From NCBI RefSeq assembly GCF_024464185.1, contig NZ_JANHAU010000007.1, positions 154,146 to 218,145 on the forward strand: a DNA stretch of 64,000 nt. Reading direction: 5' to 3'. Under the pieces are notes generated by a model. It saw only the letters and a list, made by a program, of their open reading frames with translations. It made no database searches and was not told where the DNA came from. The position numbers and the translations under genes were made by a program. Below, one piece after another: positions 7,839 through 15,603 of the stretch; position 1 is the first letter of the stretch; each line of letters begins with the position of its first letter. This DNA is from Haloarchaeobius salinus (GTDB lineage Archaea; Halobacteriota; Halobacteria; Halobacteriales; Natrialbaceae).

Positions 7839-9218
7839 CTACCCCAGCGTCTGCTGTTCGTTCAGCCAGTTCTTTGCAAGTTCGTTGAAGTCAACCGCGT
7901 CGAATCGAGAGACAGCCTCGAGCACCTCGATAGCCGTCGATGGCTCGACGCGGAGTTCGAACGTGTAGGCCTCGCCGCCGACAGAGCCGGAGGCGGATTT
8001 CCGTGCGCGAATTATACTCAACATATCGAGTTCGATGAGATGGTCACGCATCCGACGCTGAGCTAGACGGTCCGCATCAATGTGGTCTGAAAGGGACCGA
8101 TAGACATCATAGACATCACGAGTCCGAATCTCGGAATGGCCCGCGAGTTCCAGAATCGTCACTGCTGCCAGCGCAAGGTGACCCTGCGTCGTGAGCTGTT
8201 CCATCCCCTCGATAATGAGTTCTCGCTCAGCTTCGCCCTGGGCCGTTCGGACGTGTTGTTCGTTGACACGGGCATCGCCCTCGGATTCGGCGATTGCGGC
8301 AGCTTTTCGGAGGTACTTGATTGCTTGGCGGGCGCTCCCTTTGTCCTGTGCAGCGTACGCAGCACAGAGCGGAATTACCTCGTCGGTCAGGACGTCTGAA
8401 TCGATACGGAGGAGCGTGCAATCGGTTCGATCAACGTCCTTTTCGTTGAAGGGCTTGGCAAGTGAGCCGTCGTCGTCATCTAAATCGATATTGATCTCAA
8501 GCTCCTCGCCTTTTGGTGTCTCATAGACGAGCGATGTTTGTCGGAACGCCTTGCTCGCACGGCGGGAGAGGATGTCGCGGAGTTCGTTCGCGTCGTAGGG
8601 CGCAAAGAAAATTGAGTCGTCGTAGAGGCTATCCTTCGCTGCAGGGTCGAGATTATCACGCCACTGGAGGTCGTTGCTGATGCCGATTATCGACGGATAG
8701 ACGTCGTCGTTGACGTAGTCCTTGTCGCGTGCTCGAGGGAGGGAGTAGAGGATTTTGTCGTCCGTTCCGAGATTGTCGATTTCGTCGAGGACGATGATTA
8801 TGGTCCCTCCGATCTCGTTCATCGCGTCCCAGAGATGGTCGAGTACCTTCTGCATCGGATGTCCATTGGGGTTCTCGCCTCCGAGTTCCTCGCAGAGTCC
8901 ACACGCGAGCGTGTAACTCGAAGAGATTCCCTCACAAGAGAAGAACACCGTTGTCAGGTCGAGATTCTGAGCGTCAGCAAACGCTTCCAGTTCAGCCAGT
9001 TCTGCCTTCGCGGCCGCCGTCTTCCCCTGACCAGCCTTTCCCGAGAGGAACGTGTTCTCGGCGCCGGCGCCACGGGCGGCAGGCTTCAACGAACGGCGGA
9101 GCTTCAAGATTTCGTCCTGTCGCTCCGGCAGCGTCGTCGGCGTGTGACCCTCTTTCAGGTAGTCCTCGCCGCCGACCGCAAAGATTTCCGAGGTCGTCGA
9201 GTACGGGGACGAGTCCAT
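7839..9218 (-). CDS. orc: Orc1/Cdc6-type replication initiator, copy 2
   Basis: AAA+ replication initiator of 459 residues from the ATG at 9218; the longer frame to 9320 runs through the repeat-rich upstream region and is not favoured. Walker A is GKAGQGKT (about 60-67), Walker B IIIVLDEIDNL (140-150), sensor GISND (179-183), with a winged helix at the C-terminus. Compared with copy 1 it carries an insertion of about 40 residues (about 230-275) containing INIDLDDDDGS, between AAA+ helices before the conserved VIPLCAAYAAQDKGSARQAI. It is diverged from copy 1 and has its own repeat family nearby, so it likely fires a separate origin. Confidence 0.95.
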   Translation of the reverse strand: MDSSPYSTTSEIFAVGGEDYLKEGHTPTTLPERQDEILKLRRSLKPAARGAGAENTFLSGKAGQGKTAAAKAELAELEAFADAQNLDLTTVFFSCEGISSSYTLACGLCEELGGENPNGHPMQKVLDHLWDAMNEIGGTIIIVLDEIDNLGTDDKILYSLPRARDKDYVNDDVYPSIIGISNDLQWRDNLDPAAKDSLYDDSIFFAPYDANELRDILSRRASKAFRQTSLVYETPKGEELEINIDLDDDDGSLAKPFNEKDVDRTDCTLLRIDSDVLTDEVIPLCAAYAAQDKGSARQAIKYLRKAAAIAESEGDARVNEQHVRTAQGEAERELIIEGMEQLTTQGHLALAAVTILELAGHSEIRTRDVYDVYRSLSDHIDADRLAQRRMRDHLIELDMLSIIRARKSASGSVGGEAYTFELRVEPSTAIEVLEAVSRFDAVDFNELAKNWLNEQQTLG

Positions 9219-9239
9219 CGTGCGTACGTCGTGTGGTCT

Positions 9240-9305
9240 AACCACATAAACCCCCGTGTCCGTAATGTCCGCCTTGTCCGAATAACCCCCCACCTTGTCC
9301 GGAAT
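9240..9305. promoter_or_regulatory. Short GTCCG-rich repeats upstream of second orc gene
   Basis: Several copies of a TGTCCG element (GTGTCCGTAATGTCCG, then CTTGTCCGAATAA and CTTGTCCGGAATTATTC) fill the stretch directly upstream of the orc start. On the minus strand AATTCCGGACAAGGTGGGGG resembles a degenerate family-2 ORB. They may be initiator-binding sites or autoregulatory sites. Confidence 0.45.
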
Positions 9306-9387
9306 TATTCTGACCGGCAATCCACCGACGGCATTCCAGCCGGATATTCCAAGCCCGGTCGTTTATTTTAATAAGAACTCTCCCATA

Positions 9388-10665
9388 ATGTATTATGAGG
9401 CCAGTTCGATGCTGGAGACAACCCGCACCTACATCGCACGCATCACGAACCACCCACAGGTTCGTGACGATCTCGACCAGTGCGGGTTCTCCGCGTCGAA
9501 ACTGTGGAACGTCGGCCGCTACTACATCCAACAGCGGTGGGGCGACGACGGTGAGATACCTGACGAAGCCGAACTGAAATCGGAGTTGAAAAACCATGAA
9601 CGCTATAGTGACCTGCATTCTCAGTCAAGTCAGCGAGTTCTCGAAGAGCTTGCTGAGGCGTTCACTGGTTGGTACAGGTCGGACGACGGTAACAACCCAC
9701 CGGGCTACCGGAAACGTGGCGACCGACACCCTCGCTCCACCGTCACATGGAAGAAACGAGCTATCAAGCACGACGATAAACACGGCCAACTTCGCCTCTC
9801 GAAAGGCTTCAACCTGAAAGAAAGTCGGTCAGACTTCATCCTTGCAGAGTACGAAACTCGCCCTGACGTAGAAGTCGAGAACATCCAGCAGGTGCGTGCC
9901 GTCTGGAACGGCGACGAGTGGGAACTACACATCGTCTGTAAGAAAGAGATTCCAGTCGAAGACGCACCTGGTGACAAGACGGCGGGTATCGACCTCGGAA
10001 TCAGCAACTACCTCGCGATCGACTACGAGGACGCCCCCTCGGAGTTGTATCCGGGGAACGTGCTGAAAGAGGACAAGCACTACTTTACCAGCGAGGAGTA
10101 CCAGACCGAAGGTGAGAACGGGCCGTCGAAGCGAGCGCGGAAGGCTCGGCAGAAGCTCTCCCGACGCAAAGACCACTTCCTTCACACCCTCAGCAAGCAC
10201 ATCGTTGAGCGGTGTGTTGAAGACAGCGTGGAGAAGATAGCGATTGGCGACCTCAGTGACATCCGCGAGGATGAGAACGGTGACTCACGGAACTGGGGTG
10301 CGTCGGGGAACAAGAAGTTGCACGGCTGGGAGTTCGACCGATTCGCCCGTCTACTCGAATACAAGGCCGAGGAACACGGCATCCTCGTTGACCGTGTAGA
10401 CGAGAAGAACACCTCGAAGACGTGTTCGTATTGCGGGGAGATTCGAGAGGCAAACCGCGTGGAGCGCGGTCTGTACGTCTGTTCGTCGTGCGAGACAACC
10501 ATGAATGCAGATGTGAATGGTGCGGTGAACATCAGGAGAAAGATAACTCAGAGTCCCCCGACGGGGGATATGAGTAACGGCTGGTTGGCACAGCCCGGAG
10601 TCTTCCTGTTCGACCGCGAGAGCGGACGGTTCACACCGAGAGAACAGGGAGACTGCAAACCCTAA
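9388..10665 (+). CDS. tnpB: TnpB RNA-guided nuclease/transposase-associated protein (IS1341-type)
   Basis: 425 residues from the ATG at 9388 (ATG at 9409 also possible). N-terminal LWNVGRYYIQ is typical of haloarchaeal OrfB proteins. RuvC I is GIDLG with D202; the RuvC II segment reads IAIGDLSDI (284-292), so the usual glutamate before the acidic pair is glycine; the C-terminal zinc ribbon has C346, C349, C365 and C368; RuvC III is NADVNGA with D375. No TnpA is adjacent, so this is a tnpB-only element. Its product should use an omega RNA made from the 3' end and the downstream hairpin. Activity is uncertain because of the RuvC II change, although the neighbouring D288 may substitute. Confidence 0.9.
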   Translation: MYYEASSMLETTRTYIARITNHPQVRDDLDQCGFSASKLWNVGRYYIQQRWGDDGEIPDEAELKSELKNHERYSDLHSQSSQRVLEELAEAFTGWYRSDDGNNPPGYRKRGDRHPRSTVTWKKRAIKHDDKHGQLRLSKGFNLKESRSDFILAEYETRPDVEVENIQQVRAVWNGDEWELHIVCKKEIPVEDAPGDKTAGIDLGISNYLAIDYEDAPSELYPGNVLKEDKHYFTSEEYQTEGENGPSKRARKARQKLSRRKDHFLHTLSKHIVERCVEDSVEKIAIGDLSDIREDENGDSRNWGASGNKKLHGWEFDRFARLLEYKAEEHGILVDRVDEKNTSKTCSYCGEIREANRVERGLYVCSSCETTMNADVNGAVNIRRKITQSPPTGDMSNGWLAQPGVFLFDRESGRFTPREQGDCKP

Positions 10666-10684
10666 TATCCCAACGCTCGGGATT

Positions 10685-10714
10685 CCTCCGGCTTCAGCCG
10701 GAGGAGGATGTCAA
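10685..10714 (+). mobile_element. Right-end hairpin of the tnpB-only element
   Basis: CCTCCGGC-TTCA-GCCGGAGG forms a perfect 8-bp stem (10685-10704) and is followed by AGGATGTCAA. This is the hallmark right end of haloarchaeal IS200/IS605 elements. The bases just after about 10714 would be the guide copied into the omega RNA. The left end is not defined precisely but lies between the second orc promoter and 9388. Confidence 0.75.
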
Positions 10715-10813
10715 CTGCGTTTCGCTGGCACTATGGTATTGAGAATAGTGGAACTACCCACACTTTTGGCTTTGAGAGGATGTCGATCGCTTCAGTTTCA
10801 CGGTTGGACAGAA

Positions 10814-10848
10814 ACCCACCCGGGCCCCCGGGGTCGTCCGCAATTATT
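10814..10848 (-). repeat. ORB-like repeat of family 2 (minus orientation)
   Basis: Read on the minus strand it gives AATTGCGGACGACCCCGGGG and continues G/C-rich. It faces the two plus-oriented copies at 11077 and 11319. An AT-rich stretch (10900-11030) lies between them, so 10.8-11.35 kb resembles a second origin. Confidence 0.65.
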
Positions 10849-11076
10849 CAGGGAACCGTAGGGAGGGGGATAGTTCGGTTATTCCGACTGATTTTTGGAG
10901 GGATTGTTAATCTAGTGCGGTTAATACGGGATGCTGCTAATCATATATTATAAATTTTTCTATTAGAAGTAGTAAGTAGTAGTTAGAGGAATCAATTCGC
11001 TGGTGTAGACCGACGCTATCTTTTATTTATATGTCACAGCCGTTGTGTTGCCTGAGCTTCGAGACACTTCTTCCGT

Positions 11077-11110
11077 GGAATTGCGGACGACCCCGGGGGC
11101 GGGGGTTAGG
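11077..11110 (+). repeat. ORB-like repeat of family 2
   Basis: AATTGCGGACGACCCCGGGG followed by GCGGGGG. It is identical over the core to the copy at 10814-10848 but in the opposite orientation. Confidence 0.65.
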
Positions 11111-11153
11111 TTCGTTTCCTCTTTTTCCCGTAGCTGGACTGAACGTGTTCCAT

Positions 11154-11228
11154 CGGACCTACGTGGGGACGGCAGGCACGGTGTCGAAGGAGGTGGTTGA
11201 ACGGTATATCGAGGAGACTGAACATTAG
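11154..11228 (+). pseudogene. C-terminal scrap of an IS200-type TnpA
   Basis: About 25 codons read RTYVGTAGTVSKEVVERYIE and then EETEH before a stop. The intact TnpA at 54429 has SYFVSSAGDVSSEVIEEYID at the same place, including the catalytic tyrosine helix. Nothing of the HUH motif remains. It sits between two family-2 repeats. Confidence 0.6.
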
Positions 11229-11318
11229 AGCGAGTGTCGGGCTTCACCGCCGCCCACGATGGGGTGGGGAACTCGACCTCTCAAGTTACAGATGATCCCC
11301 TCTCCTACACTTCGTGGG

Positions 11319-11350
11319 TGAATTGCGGACGCCCCCGGGGGTGGGGGACT
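11319..11350 (+). repeat. ORB-like repeat of family 2
   Basis: AATTGCGGACGCCCCCGGGG followed by a GTGGGGG tail; fourth copy of the family. Confidence 0.65.
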
Positions 11351-11477
11351 GTGGAGTCAAGTTGCTCGATGAGTATCGTCAGCAGTGTCGAAGTGTTAAT
11401 GTCCGGTATTTTGGATGGGAGGGCTTAGTGAATTTTCAACTCAACCGAGCACAGATTTCCTCATATTTCGGACACCC

Positions 11478-11783
11478 CTACTCAAGAACTTGTACACTAA
11501 CGTCGTCCACCTCAAATAGTAACGTTTCTTCTTTGTTTCCACGATCGTACAACCATTTCACCTCAACTGTCCAGCCTGTGGGTGTTCGTCTCGCCTTAAC
11601 GCTACCTGAGCCCTCAACATGGTCTGGTGGTTCGATCGAATTCTCTTCGGTGAGTATCTTGATGAGACGGCCATCATCAACATCAGTAGTGAACCCTTCA
11701 GCCCACTCCTCACCAAACTCGACGCGTACTCTCTGCACTCCGGTAATTCCCCATTCGTCTCCTTGGATGCGATTACTGCTCAT
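11478..11783 (-). CDS. Small hypothetical acidic protein
   Basis: 101 residues from an ATG at 11783. The sequence is acidic and mixed alpha/beta in appearance (VQRVRVEFGEEWAEGF, GWTVEVKWLYDRG, LLFEVDDVSVQV) with no motif I recognise. The region has few alternatives and the amino-acid composition is halophile-like, so it may be a real small gene. It sits alone between the family-2 repeats and the distal family-1 repeats. Confidence 0.5.
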   Translation of the reverse strand: MSSNRIQGDEWGITGVQRVRVEFGEEWAEGFTTDVDDGRLIKILTEENSIEPPDHVEGSGSVKARRTPTGWTVEVKWLYDRGNKEETLLFEVDDVSVQVLE

Positions 11784-11920
11784 AACGGTTGTACGAAAGC
11801 TCGGGGTTTGATTCTTTCCCGTCAAGAAATGTCAGAGCCTATATTTTGGTTAAGTCGATAATCTTTGTATGGCGGTAAGCAGTCGTTCTTTCATACTCTA
11901 TGTTGGATATTGAATTGCAC

Positions 11921-12019
11921 CCTACTCCACTATTTCCTGAGCTTTGGTGGTTGAAAGGGGTAACATACACCACCATTTCCTAAGCTACCGAAGCAATACA
12001 TCACCATCTCCTAAGCTTC
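11921..12019 (-). repeat. Distal cluster of family-1 ORB-like repeats
   Basis: Three minus-oriented copies lie at 11921-11945 (CTCCACTATTTCCTGAGCTT), 11968-11987 (CACCATTTCCTAAGCTACC) and 11999-12019 (CACCATCTCCTAAGCTTCC). They match the repeats flanking the first orc gene 7-9 kb away and are more degenerate. They face the plus-oriented set across the intervening DNA. Confidence 0.7.
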
Positions 12020-12041
12020 CTGTGCGGATCTCGCTCCAACA

Positions 12042-12365
12042 CTACTTGTCTGGATTGACCGGGCCCTTGTACTGAGAACGAATCTTCTCTCCCTCCCGCC
12101 ATTGCCAGTAGTAGTAGCGGTTGTCGTTAATCTCCTTGATCGTGACCGTCGCTTTGGCCGGGACGTCGTCCGGGAGATTGTCTGGTCGCTCTTCGACCTC
12201 TTCTTGATCTGCCGACTCCTCGAGACGCGCCTCTCGTTCCTTGTGCTCGGCGAGCGCTTCAGCGTACGTAGCAATATCTCGGAGCTGCTCCGGGTCCGAC
12301 TCGTTGAGCGTGTTGATGATCTCCGTCGGGAGGTTCGCCGGTGGGGTCGGGGATTCGTAGGACAT
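12042..12365 (-). CDS. Small acidic protein with C-terminal YYYWQWREG motif (DUF6788-like)
   Basis: 107 residues from the ATG at 12365. The N-terminal 60 residues are an acidic helix (LRDIATYAEALAEHKEREAR); the C-terminus has YYYWQWREGEKIRSQYKGP, the pattern of small haloarchaeal proteins I associate with DUF6788. Function unknown. It is divergent from the regulator at 12504, and a paired TTAACCAAC operator (12380-12420) lies only 15 bp before its start. Confidence 0.75.
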   Translation of the reverse strand: MSYESPTPPANLPTEIINTLNESDPEQLRDIATYAEALAEHKEREARLEESADQEEVEERPDNLPDDVPAKATVTIKEINDNRYYYWQWREGEKIRSQYKGPVNPDK

Positions 12366-12379
12366 CGGGTGCTCTCGTG

Positions 12380-12420
12380 TTAACCAACACAACCGGCGAA
12401 TCCATAGTTTTGTTGGTTAA
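12380..12420. promoter_or_regulatory. Paired TTAACCAAC inverted operator
   Basis: TTAACCAACACAAC (12380-12393) and GTTTTGTTGGTTAA (12407-12420) are inverted with one mismatch over 14 bp. The inner 9-mers are separated by 23 bp, exactly as in the second occurrence at 16722-16762. Confidence 0.65.
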
Positions 12421-12463
12421 GACGGTGGGGACGGCTCTCGTGCCTGCTGACTGTAACACTACT

Positions 12464-12489
12464 CGAAACTTCTTTATATACAAGTTTCG
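12464..12489. promoter_or_regulatory. TATA box inside a perfect inverted repeat
   Basis: CGAAACTT (12464-12471) and AAGTTTCG (12482-12489) enclose CTTTATATAC, the TATA box for the gene starting with GTG at 12504. Binding there would block TBP, which suggests autorepression by the winged-helix product. Confidence 0.7.
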
Positions 12490-12503
12490 TACTATGTTAC
12501 AAC

Positions 12504-13427
12504 GTGCTCCGGCGCATCGAACTCGAGGTCCTCGCCACGGTCTACCCCGGCGACACGATCTCCGAGCTCGCGACGAAGCTCGACCACAGCGAGAGCTACC
12601 TCTCTCGTGCCGTCGCCGACCTCGTCGAGAAGGGGCTCGTCTACACGGAACGCGACGGCCGTCGAAAACGCATCGTCCCGTCGGATGCTCGCGCCGTCGA
12701 GCTCTATCAGGACCTCGTCCGCCAGCACTCCCACATCGAGTTCCCTGAACTGCTGACCGGGAAAGCACTCGAGGTGCTGTACTACCTCGACCAGCCGCGA
12801 ACCGTCTCCGAGATCGCCGACCGGAGCGACAATTACCGCAACACGGTCAACCGCGTCCTCAAGCGGTTTCGCGACCGTGGGCTCGTCGGGACGGCCGACG
12901 GCCGCTATGACTTCAACGCGGACTTCGACAGCCTCCACGAGTTCGCCCGTGAACTCGCACACCATCTACATCGTCAACGCCTCGAATCGGTCGCCCCGAA
13001 GGGCACGATTCTCTGGGAGGACTACGACGAATTCCTCGCCCAGGCTGAGACGGAGATCGAGGCAGAGGGGTTCCACGAAACCGGACTCGCTCGATTCGCG
13101 GCCTTCGACCTCCAGTTCCTGCTCACCGGCCACCGCTACTACGTCTACTCCGAGAATCTCGACGCAGTCTCGCCGGCGGAGCTCTGCTGTCACACGCTGC
13201 TGATCGACGACGGCAGCCGCCACCGCTCGTACTGTCTCCTCCTGCTCAGCCACGTCGACGTCGACGAGGCGGCCCTCCGAGAGCAGGCGGCGAAGTATGG
13301 CCTCGAAGAGGAAATCGACGTCTTGCTGCGCTACCTCGAGACGCACGGCGAGGTCGACGACAACCGTCTCGTGGAGTGGGACGAGTTCCAGGAGCTGGCG
13401 GCTGACTACGAGGTGCGACTATCCTGA
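12504..13427 (+). CDS. Two-winged-helix regulator, AbiEi-like antitoxin type
   Basis: 307 residues with a GTG start 25-30 bp after a TATA box, so probably leaderless. Residues 1-60 are one winged helix (TISELATKLDHSESYLSRAV) and 80-130 a second (VSEIADRSDNYRNTVNRVLK). The C-terminal 160 residues form an acidic alpha/beta domain (FDLQFLLTGHRYYVYSENLD) of the kind that follows the HTH in haloarchaeal partners of nucleotidyltransferase toxins. No nucleotidyltransferase gene follows; the next gene is an opposite-strand VapC. It is either an orphan antitoxin or a stand-alone regulator. Confidence 0.8.
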   Translation: MLRRIELEVLATVYPGDTISELATKLDHSESYLSRAVADLVEKGLVYTERDGRRKRIVPSDARAVELYQDLVRQHSHIEFPELLTGKALEVLYYLDQPRTVSEIADRSDNYRNTVNRVLKRFRDRGLVGTADGRYDFNADFDSLHEFARELAHHLHRQRLESVAPKGTILWEDYDEFLAQAETEIEAEGFHETGLARFAAFDLQFLLTGHRYYVYSENLDAVSPAELCCHTLLIDDGSRHRSYCLLLLSHVDVDEAALREQAAKYGLEEEIDVLLRYLETHGEVDDNRLVEWDEFQELAADYEVRLS

Positions 13428-13464
13428 GACCAAACATCGTCAGCAGCCGTGCCGTCTGCCAGCG

Positions 13465-13899
13465 TCAATTCGGATCGTAGGGATTCGTTGCTGTTTCGAG
13501 TCGATAGACATCCTCGACAGCGTCAAAATCGTCGTCGAGCGCATACAGGTAGCCGAGCCCCTCGGTTTGCATATACGCGACAATGCAGGCGTCGACGAAG
13601 GAGAGCGGTTCGTGTTGGCGAAAGAGGGCCTTCCCTGTCGCGAGGGCGTCGGTGGTGAGTGAGTTGATGTGGAAGCGGGCGTTTTCTTCGATGCGATCGA
13701 GAAGATCGACAGCTGCGTCGTGGCCGGCGTGGGTCGTGAGGCCGTTGAGCGTTTCCGCGAGGACGTAATCCAAGACGACTGCCTCCGGGAGCGTTCCATT
13801 GTCGATGCCCTGCAGCACGGGAAGCGCGGCATCGTGTGAACTATCTCGTCGGTATGCGGCAGCAAAGAGGACTGTCGTATCGATGAGTGCACGGGGCAT
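13465..13899 (-). CDS. vapC: VapC-type PIN-domain ribonuclease toxin
   Basis: 144 residues. PIN acidic residues are placed as expected: ALIDTTVLFAA near the N-terminus, VLAETLNGL in the middle, LSFVDACIVAYM around residue 98 and ALDDDFD near the end. Its ATG at 13899 directly follows the stop codon of the AbrB-type gene at 13900-14151, giving the usual antitoxin-first operon. It should cleave RNA unless bound by its partner. Confidence 0.9.
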   Translation of the reverse strand: MPRALIDTTVLFAAAYRRDSSHDAALPVLQGIDNGTLPEAVVLDYVLAETLNGLTTHAGHDAAVDLLDRIEENARFHINSLTTDALATGKALFRQHEPLSFVDACIVAYMQTEGLGYLYALDDDFDAVEDVYRLETATNPYDPN

Positions 13900-14151
13900 T
13901 TACTCGACGTCGACGCCCCAGGCGTCGTGTTCGCTCATTACGTCGGTCGGTTCCTCACCAGCGTAGCCGTCGAAGTCGGCGAACGTGCCTGTTTGCTGTT
14001 GGATGACGTGGACCCGAATGCTCCCGTCGTCTTCGAGCTGCCAGCGGAGTTGATCACCATCGTCAATATTGAGTTCACGCCGAATCCGGGCGGGGATGTT
14101 TGCCTGGTTTCCAGACACCTTGCTTTCGGCGTCGATTCTATCGCTGCTCAT
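13900..14151 (-). CDS. vapB: AbrB-type VapB antitoxin
   Basis: 83 residues from the ATG at 14151. The swapped-hairpin AbrB domain is at the N-terminus (KVSGNQANIPARIRRELNID, GDQLRWQLE); the acidic tail after residue 55 would wrap the toxin. A short inverted repeat ATACC-TCCC-GGTAT overlaps the start (14150-14163) and may be its operator. Confidence 0.88.
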   Translation of the reverse strand: MSSDRIDAESKVSGNQANIPARIRRELNIDDGDQLRWQLEDDGSIRVHVIQQQTGTFADFDGYAGEEPTDVMSEHDAWGVDVE

Positions 14152-14594
14152 ACCTCCCGGTATGTGACCGGCCGTGAAAAGCCTAGTGTGCCGCCACACT
14201 ACCCAGTACCAGAAGAGTGATTCCGACGAAGAGGATAGTGATCTCCCCCGAGTTCGTTGGAAGCCAGTCGTCTGATAGAGGTGCGAGCGCATAGTACCGT
14301 CTTCAGGCGGAGGTTGAGCGACACTCGGCCGCCGACCTTCCATCGGAATCTCTCTGCTGTGGCCCAACGTAACACGGAATGCGACGGATTCGGTGAGATG
14401 CCGTCCCCAAACCACGAGGGGTGGCGAACCAGCGGTGGTTCGCACGGCGATGACACGGAATCCGGCGGGGCCTCATTGGCCGGGCCACAGCCCTACGAGG
14501 GAGATAAACGAGAGTTCCCCCGGTGTGTCGCCGGTTCCCTCCGAGTGCGGGTTGGAACCGAAAGGCGACGACCGCCCGAATCCGATGGTCGGAT

Positions 14595-14625
14595 TCCACG
14601 TCCTTCAGGGCGTGGAGGAGGTCAA
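14595..14625 (+). repeat. Right-end relic of an IS200/IS605-type element
   Basis: CCACGTCC-TTCA-GGGCGTGG (14595-14614) is a hairpin, followed by AGGAGGTCAA, close to the AGGATGTCAA ending of intact elements. The 200 bp upstream (14385-14590) has no convincing gene and may be the decayed end of the same element. No other gene is seen from 14152 to 14625. Confidence 0.5.
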
Positions 14626-14719
14626 TGGGAACGCGGCCCTGTTTGAATTTGTATTCGACGCGACGCCGATGCTTAGAGCCGCCTTGGGGTGAGTGCTGCT
14701 GCCAGTCAGGAGAGTTGAC
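14626..14719 (-). pseudogene. SWIM zinc-finger gene fragment cut by an IS
   Basis: The minus strand reads SPDWQQHSPQGGSKHRRRV, matching CPDWQQRSPEGSCKHLRRVD in the gene at 16769-16987, but two zinc cysteines are serine. The fragment ends at the inverted repeat of the IS relic at 14715, just before PDWQQ. It is a dead, twice-interrupted copy. Confidence 0.7.
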
Positions 14720-15603
14720 ACCCTCCCCGTCCTGAACAGTAGACGCTGAATCAAATCGAGGCCGGTGGAGGATCATTTCCTTCAACAGCTCAGTTGGGGC
14801 GAATCCGAAACGGAGACCGAGGGACCGCCGCCGACCGGCGGCGGTCCCGAGCGTTGCCACTCAGTTGGGGCGTTCTGACCGGCCGTCCCGGTTGGTGTGA
14901 CTCAGCCGCTAGTCGTAGTCTGTCGAGAGGACGAACGTCCGGAAGATTCGCGTTGAGAGTGGCGGTTTCGTCGGGATCGTTCCACCCGAGAGGAGGACGT
15001 TCGCCAACACCCACAGGTTGTACAGTGAGACCGCAAACAGAAAGTAGAACAATCGTACCGAGAACGTCGGCGACGACGTTCTCGGCAGGAAGTCGCCGAT
15101 CTGGCGATACGATGTCTCGATACCCCAGCGGCGGCGGAACGCCGCCGCGTACGCTCTTGCTGTCTCACTTTCTACGTCAAGGTTCGTGACGAACCAGATG
15201 TGTTCATCCTCGCTCGTTCGATGAGGTACGGCGAAGACGGTGACGTCAACCGACGCTGTTGGCTGGCGCTTACGCTGCATCCGATAGGCATCGACGACCG
15301 TCTCAGCGCCGGCGCTGAGACGGGCTTTCATCCCCGTACTCGGTCGGGCACGCACGATGAAGTCGACCTCTAGCTGTTCCAACTCCGCCACGACGTGAAC
15401 CTGGTAGAAGCCCCGGTCGAGATAGACGTTCTTCTCTCGTGTAGGTTCCACACGGCTTCCTGTCGAAATCGAGCGCCGGATACACCAACGTTGAGGCCGC
15501 CCGACAGACCTGTTTTGCTTCGGCTGTCTCGACCATTCCTGAGACTACGAACCGCAGCCTCAGTTAGGTTCGGCAACTACTGTTCACGGCGGGGAGGATG
15601 TCA
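14715..15603. mobile_element. Deleted ISH3-like DDE insertion sequence with terminal inverted repeats
   Basis: The ends GACACCCTCCCCGTCCTGAA (left) and TTCACGGCGGGGAGGATGTC (right) are inverted copies with a few mismatches and both continue into CAGTAG/CTACTG. The element is about 0.89 kb, short for the family (about 1.4 kb), because the middle of the transposase is missing. No clear target duplication is visible. The right end supplies the stop codon of the regulator gene at 15601. Confidence 0.75.
14909..15576 (-). pseudogene. ISH3-type transposase, internally deleted and frameshifted
   Basis: The C-terminal half is intact: VYLDRGFYQVHVVAELEQL, a FIVRAR segment, the RRRWGIETSYRQIGDFLPRT motif carrying the catalytic glutamate, and a hydrophobic FSVRLFYFLFAVSLYNLWVL tail. 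Upstream, KQVCRAASTLVYPALDFDR is found in another frame. The central block with YPDVGTNRAYCFAT and the first catalytic aspartate is deleted here; that same block survives separately at 61440-61617. Cannot transpose by itself. Confidence 0.8.
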
